Of a stretch of 41,367 nucleotides of DNA, positions 38,199-41,367 are shown piece after piece (within the stretch, counting starts at the first letter, position 1; each line of letters opens with the position of its first letter). The notes under the pieces were generated by a model, which worked only from the letters and a program-made list of their open reading frames with translations, searched no databases and was not told the origin of the DNA. The DNA is from Limnohabitans sp. Its GTDB lineage: Bacteria; Pseudomonadota; Gammaproteobacteria; Burkholderiales; Burkholderiaceae_C. The translations under genes and the position numbers were made by a program. The stretch lies in assembly GCA_021300495.1 (NCBI GenBank), contig JAJTDK010000005.1:1-41367 (forward strand), read 5' to 3'.

Positions 38199-38268
38199 AC
38201 CCCAATTGTGCCTGTCCTGAAGCGGGTTTGCCGAGTCAAAGTCTGTCAAATTTGGCGCCAACACCCTC

Positions 38269-38274
38269 TACAAT
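38269..38274 (+). promoter_or_regulatory. putative -10 box upstream of thrB
   Basis: TACAAT in CTCTACAATCC, 64 bases before the thrB start in the 139-base region divergent from polA. A GTCAAA about 18-19 bases upstream is the only -35 candidate. Low certainty. Confidence 0.35.
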
Positions 38275-38337
38275 CCTTGCATGCATTTCGCCATGCCTTC
38301 GGGCACCTATTCCACCCTTTCGAGCCCCCGCTAAGCC

Positions 38338-39288
38338 ATGGCAGTATTTACGCCCGTTACCGAAGAGCAAGCAGCCCTGCTGATGTCCCAATTAGGCTTA
38401 GGTGAACTGACCGAGTTAAGGGGGATTGAGGGCGGCATCGAAAACACCAACTATTTCGCCACCACCGATTTGGGCGATTACGTTCTGACCTTGTTCGAGC
38501 GTCTCAATCACGAACAATTGCCCTTTTATTTGTACCTGATGAAGCACTTGGCAGAAAAAGGCATTCCAGTGCCCAACCCTGCTGCCAATTCAGATGGTGA
38601 CATTCTGCACACCCTTTGCGAGAAACCAGCAGCCGTGGTCAACCGACTGCTTGGAAAAAGCCAACTGACCCCCGATGCTGTTCACTGCGCCGCGGTCGGT
38701 GCCATGATGGCTCGCATGCACTTAGCGGGTGAAGACTACAACCGCAGCCAACCCAATTTAAGAGGCTTGGCTTGGTGGAACGACACTGTGCCCGTGGTGC
38801 TGCCCTACTTGGAGGAAGACCAAGCGAGGCTCTTGCAAAGCGAATTGGCCTTCCAAAATCACATTGCACAGGGTGCCGCTTATCAAGCCCTTCCAAAGGG
38901 CCCTGTCCACGCCGACCTTTTTCGCGACAACGTGATGTTCGAAGGTGAAAAGCTGACCGGCTTCTTCGACTTTTATTTTGCAGGCAATGACACTTGGTTG
39001 TTTGACTTGTCGGTGTGCATGAACGATTGGTGCATCGACTTAAACTCAGGAGAGCACGCTCCTGAAAGGGCCTTGGCCATGCTGAACGCGTACCAAGAAG
39101 TGCGCCCACTTCGCTCCGCCGAGAGACAGTTGCTACCAGCCATGCTGCGCGCCGGAGCGTTGCGCTTTTGGATTTCCCGGCTTTGGGATTTCCATTTACC
39201 CAGAGAAGCATCCATGCTAAAACCACACGATCCCACCCACTTTGAACGGGTATTGCGTGCTCGTTTAACTTCGCCCTTTAAGCTCTGA
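38338..39288 (+). CDS. thrB: homoserine kinase (aminoglycoside phosphotransferase-fold type)
   Basis: A 316-residue kinase of the APH-fold ThrB type common in Betaproteobacteria. It phosphorylates homoserine to O-phosphohomoserine in threonine synthesis. The ATP/catalytic loop VHADLFRDNVMF (with the catalytic Asp and Asn) and the metal site FFDFYFAGND are visible, as is the family N-terminus FTPVTEEQAALLMSQL. The start at 38338 fits the family; no strong ribosome binding site is seen. The BPSS1780-type gene begins 2 bases after its stop. Confidence 0.94.
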   Translation: MAVFTPVTEEQAALLMSQLGLGELTELRGIEGGIENTNYFATTDLGDYVLTLFERLNHEQLPFYLYLMKHLAEKGIPVPNPAANSDGDILHTLCEKPAAVVNRLLGKSQLTPDAVHCAAVGAMMARMHLAGEDYNRSQPNLRGLAWWNDTVPVVLPYLEEDQARLLQSELAFQNHIAQGAAYQALPKGPVHADLFRDNVMFEGEKLTGFFDFYFAGNDTWLFDLSVCMNDWCIDLNSGEHAPERALAMLNAYQEVRPLRSAERQLLPAMLRAGALRFWISRLWDFHLPREASMLKPHDPTHFERVLRARLTSPFKL

Positions 39289-39290
39289 AT

Positions 39291-40079
39291 ATGAAGCTTC
39301 AAATCGTTCCTGCCAAGCAGGGTCTGCTGTGGGTCAAACAAGGTATTCGCACTTTCTGGCGCCAGCCACTTGCTTTCACTGGTTTGTTCTTTTTGTTCAT
39401 GGCATGGGTTTCTCTCTTGTCCATGGTTCCCTTTATTGGCGCGGCCTTGGCCTTGCTCGTTTTGCCAGCCGCCACTTTGGGGCTTATGGTTGCCACTGAA
39501 CAGGCAGCTGGCGGAAAGTTTCCCATGCCGACTGTGATGTTGGTGGCCTTTCGCGCAGGTCAACAGCGACTCAAGGCCATGTTGCTACTGGGTGTCCTTT
39601 ATGCCCTGAGTTTTTTGGCAGTCATGGCCATTTCAGCCCTCGTCGATGGCGGCGGGTTTGCCATGGTCTATCTGGCCAATGCGCCCATCACCCCTGAAGT
39701 CGTCAACGATACAGACTTTCAGACAGCCATGTGGTTGACCACCATCATGTACGTGCCTTTGTCAATGCTCTTTTGGCACGCGCCGGCTTTGGTTCATTGG
39801 CACGGCGTTCCACCCGTCAAAAGCCTGTTTTTCAGCGCCATCGCTTGCTGGCGCAATTTAGGCGCATTTGCCGTGTATTTGCTAGCGTGGGCAGGCGTGT
39901 TTGTAGCGGGTGCCATGCTCATTCTTCTCATCAGCAGCGCCTTAGGTGGCAACGATTTGTCTGCTGCTGTTCTTATGCCGGGCGCCTTGCTCATGGCGGC
40001 CATGTTTTTCACATCGGTTTACTTTAGCGTGAAAGACTGTTTTGAATTGCCCGAGCCAGGCAGCGAACACCAAGCATAA
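39291..40079 (+). CDS. BPSS1780-family membrane protein, function unknown
   Basis: A 262-residue inner-membrane protein with about six hydrophobic segments, beginning with a short cytoplasmic lead KLQIVPAKQGLLWVKQGIRT, followed by FTGLFFLFMAWVSLLSMVPF. The Pfam-like family is BPSS1780, often found after thrB in Burkholderiales. It starts 2 bases after the thrB stop, so it is co-expressed. No enzyme motif is visible and no function is assigned. Its stop is 3 bases from the convergent slyD stop. Confidence 0.85.
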   Translation: MKLQIVPAKQGLLWVKQGIRTFWRQPLAFTGLFFLFMAWVSLLSMVPFIGAALALLVLPAATLGLMVATEQAAGGKFPMPTVMLVAFRAGQQRLKAMLLLGVLYALSFLAVMAISALVDGGGFAMVYLANAPITPEVVNDTDFQTAMWLTTIMYVPLSMLFWHAPALVHWHGVPPVKSLFFSAIACWRNLGAFAVYLLAWAGVFVAGAMLILLISSALGGNDLSAAVLMPGALLMAAMFFTSVYFSVKDCFELPEPGSEHQA

Positions 40080-40082
40080 AAA

Positions 40083-40559
40083 TCAATGGTGATGGCCATG
40101 TGCACCATGCACATGGCGATGTTCAATTTCCTCTGGAATGGCCGCGCGCACGTCCAGCACATTCAATTGGAATTGCAAAACTTGACCCGCCCAAGGATGG
40201 TTGCCATCCAACATCACGGTGTCGCCTTTGATTTTCAGCACATTGAAAATGGCTTCGCGGCCATCTGGTGTGCGGCCTCGCAATTGCCCACCTACCTTCA
40301 CGCCAGGTGGGAAATCTTTCTTGGGCATGGTTTGCAGCAGACTTTCATCGCGCTCACCAAAGGCATCGGCAGCACTCAGCACCAATGTGGTTTGGTAGCC
40401 CTTGTTTTGGCCATCTAGGGCCTCTTCAATTTTGGGCAAGGTGTTTTCATAACCGCCATGCAAATAAGCCATGGGCTCTTGTGCAGCTTCTAACAATTTA
40501 CCTTGCGCATCGGACACTTTGTATTTCAAGGTCACCACGGTGTCTTTTTCAATTTTCAT
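40083..40559 (-). CDS. slyD: FKBP-type peptidyl-prolyl cis-trans isomerase SlyD
   Basis: A 158-residue FKBP with the SlyD arrangement: an FKBP core (EKDTVVTLKYKVSDAQGKLL) interrupted by the insert-in-flap chaperone domain (residues of about 70-125). The C-terminal tail EHRHVHGAHGHHH is a short histidine-rich metal-binding tail, shorter than in E. coli SlyD. It speeds proline isomerisation during folding and may hand over nickel. GGAAGAG precedes the ATG at 40559. Convergent with the BPSS1780 gene. Confidence 0.93.
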   Translation of the reverse strand: MKIEKDTVVTLKYKVSDAQGKLLEAAQEPMAYLHGGYENTLPKIEEALDGQNKGYQTTLVLSAADAFGERDESLLQTMPKKDFPPGVKVGGQLRGRTPDGREAIFNVLKIKGDTVMLDGNHPWAGQVLQFQLNVLDVRAAIPEEIEHRHVHGAHGHHH

Positions 40560-40584
40560 AAAGTTCTCTTCCTTCGGTCCTAAA

Positions 40585-41367
40585 TTATTCCACAGGTGTT
40601 AACTTGGCAACCGACAAGGCCAGCCACTTCACACCATGCCTTGGGAAATTCACTTGGGCCCGCGCATCTGCGCCAGCGCCCTCCACGGCCAAAACTTGAC
40701 CCTCACCAAACTTGGTGTGAAACACTTTCATGGCCACCTTGATGCCATGCGAAGGCTCTGCTTTTTGCACAGGCACAGGCGGGCTTTTGTAGGTTTCTGC
40801 CGAGCTCAAACTGCTTTGCCCCCACGCAGGCTTGGCTTGAAATGCTTGAGCGGGTGAAGTCCAGCCGCCGCCAAGCCCCGTGGCAAAGCCTGGGTTTTTA
40901 GGCGTTATCCATTTCAAGCATTCTTCAGGCAACTCATCCAAAAAACGGCTCTTCAAGTTATAGCGAGTTTGACCATGCAGCATGCGCGTTTGAGAATGGC
41001 TGAGGTACAAACGTTTGCGCGCACGCGTGATGGCCACATACATGAGCCGTCGCTCTTCTTCCAAACCGTCAAAGTCGTTCATGGAATTTTCGTGAGGAAA
41101 CAAACCCTCCTCCAAGCCCGAGATAAACACCGCGTCAAACTCCAAGCCTTTGCTGGCATGCACCGTCATGAGTTGAATGGCATCCTCACCCGCTTGCGCT
41201 TGATTGTCCCCGGCCTCTAAGGCCGCATGCGTTAAGAAGGCCGCCAATGGCGACATCACTTCACCATCTTCTGCATTGGGTGCCATCTCTGAAGCCGTGG
41301 CCTCAGCATCACGACCAAAACCTTCTTGCGTGACAAAGCTTTCTGCAGCGTTGACCAACTCTTCCAA
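40585..41367 (-). CDS. uvrD: ATP-dependent DNA helicase UvrD, C-terminal part
   Basis: The C-terminal 260 residues of an UvrD/PcrA superfamily 1 helicase, continuing past the right edge. Visible motifs: MTVHASKGLEFDAVFISGLE (motif V) and EEERRLMYVAITRARKRLYL (motif VI). The last 70 residues are the UvrD C-terminal Tudor-like tail, with VFHTKFGEGQVLAVEG near the end. It acts in nucleotide excision and mismatch repair. The slyD start follows downstream on the same strand after 25 bases, so co-transcription is possible. Confidence 0.94.
   Translation of the reverse strand: MEELVNAAESFVTQEGFGRDAEATASEMAPNAEDGEVMSPLAAFLTHAALEAGDNQAQAGEDAIQLMTVHASKGLEFDAVFISGLEEGLFPHENSMNDFDGLEEERRLMYVAITRARKRLYLSHSQTRMLHGQTRYNLKSRFLDELPEECLKWITPKNPGFATGLGGGWTSPAQAFQAKPAWGQSSLSSAETYKSPPVPVQKAEPSHGIKVAMKVFHTKFGEGQVLAVEGAGADARAQVNFPRHGVKWLALSVAKLTPVE

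Noticed and set aside
38199-38264. Longer N-terminus for polA starting at 38264
   Set aside because: The extra 22 residues are outside the exonuclease fold; MSDKKTLLLVDG at 38198 is the normal start.

Overview
This window reads as a chromosomal segment of a betaproteobacterium of the order Burkholderiales, most likely Comamonadaceae (Limnohabitans/Rhodoferax-like). The basis is protein style, moderate GC, the xseB-ispA-dxs operon, and the grouping Nudix(DUF4743)-polA / thrB-BPSS1780 protein / slyD / uvrD. No database search was possible, so the taxon is an inference. No tRNA, rRNA, CRISPR array or insertion sequence was found, and no stretch longer than about 180 bases lacks a gene.

Layout. 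Positions 1-2244 hold a tungstate-type ABC transporter on the minus strand (partial tupC, and a tupB that appears broken by an internal deletion plus frameshift), divergent from a ModE-like regulator. Positions 2386-5892 hold a TRAP transporter whose binding protein gene (dctP) converges on its membrane genes (dctQM) across a bidirectional terminator. Positions 5981-9028 are the isoprenoid/housekeeping operon xseB-ispA-dxs (minus). Positions 9204-12125 run on the plus strand: a Rieske oxygenase with a structured leader, an EamA transporter and a mercaptopyruvate/thiosulfate sulfurtransferase. They converge on a ZIP metal transporter (12136-13002).

Positions 13080-33771 are the most interesting part: about 20 kb of divergent phosphonate and amine catabolism. 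The minus-strand unit reads GntR regulator (phnR type), phosphonoacetate hydrolase phnA, phosphonoacetaldehyde dehydrogenase phnY, a Na/Pi cotransporter with a PhoU domain, a PhnZ-like HD oxygenase, an EamA transporter and an 805-residue FAD/GcvT-type N-methyl-amine dehydrogenase. The plus-strand unit reads a 2-aminoethylphosphonate (AEP) ABC transporter (binding protein, ATPase, fused permease) and AEP:pyruvate aminotransferase phnW. It continues with a gamma-glutamylation set (glutamine-synthetase-like ligase, Fe alcohol dehydrogenase, PuuD-like hydrolase, aldehyde dehydrogenase), a HAD phosphatase and an aspartoacylase-like deacylase. The shared intergenic region (22056-22212) carries a perfect palindrome suited to the GntR regulator and a PHO-box-like array, suggesting joint control by substrate and phosphate starvation.

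How the genes may work together: AEP enters through PhnSTU. PhnW converts it to phosphonoacetaldehyde, PhnY to phosphonoacetate, and PhnA cleaves that to acetate and phosphate. PhnZ would give a second C-P cleavage yielding glycine and phosphate, but its usual dioxygenase partner is absent. The ligase-dehydrogenase-hydrolase set fits an ethanolamine-type amino alcohol converted through gamma-glutamyl intermediates to an amino acid. The proposal that the whole locus salvages phosphonolipid/phospholipid headgroups (AEP, N-methyl-AEP, ethanolamine) is my inference.

Positions 33768-41367 return to core genes: a TSUP transporter, a Nudix hydrolase and polA (minus), thrB and a BPSS1780-type membrane protein (plus), then slyD and the C-terminal end of uvrD (minus).
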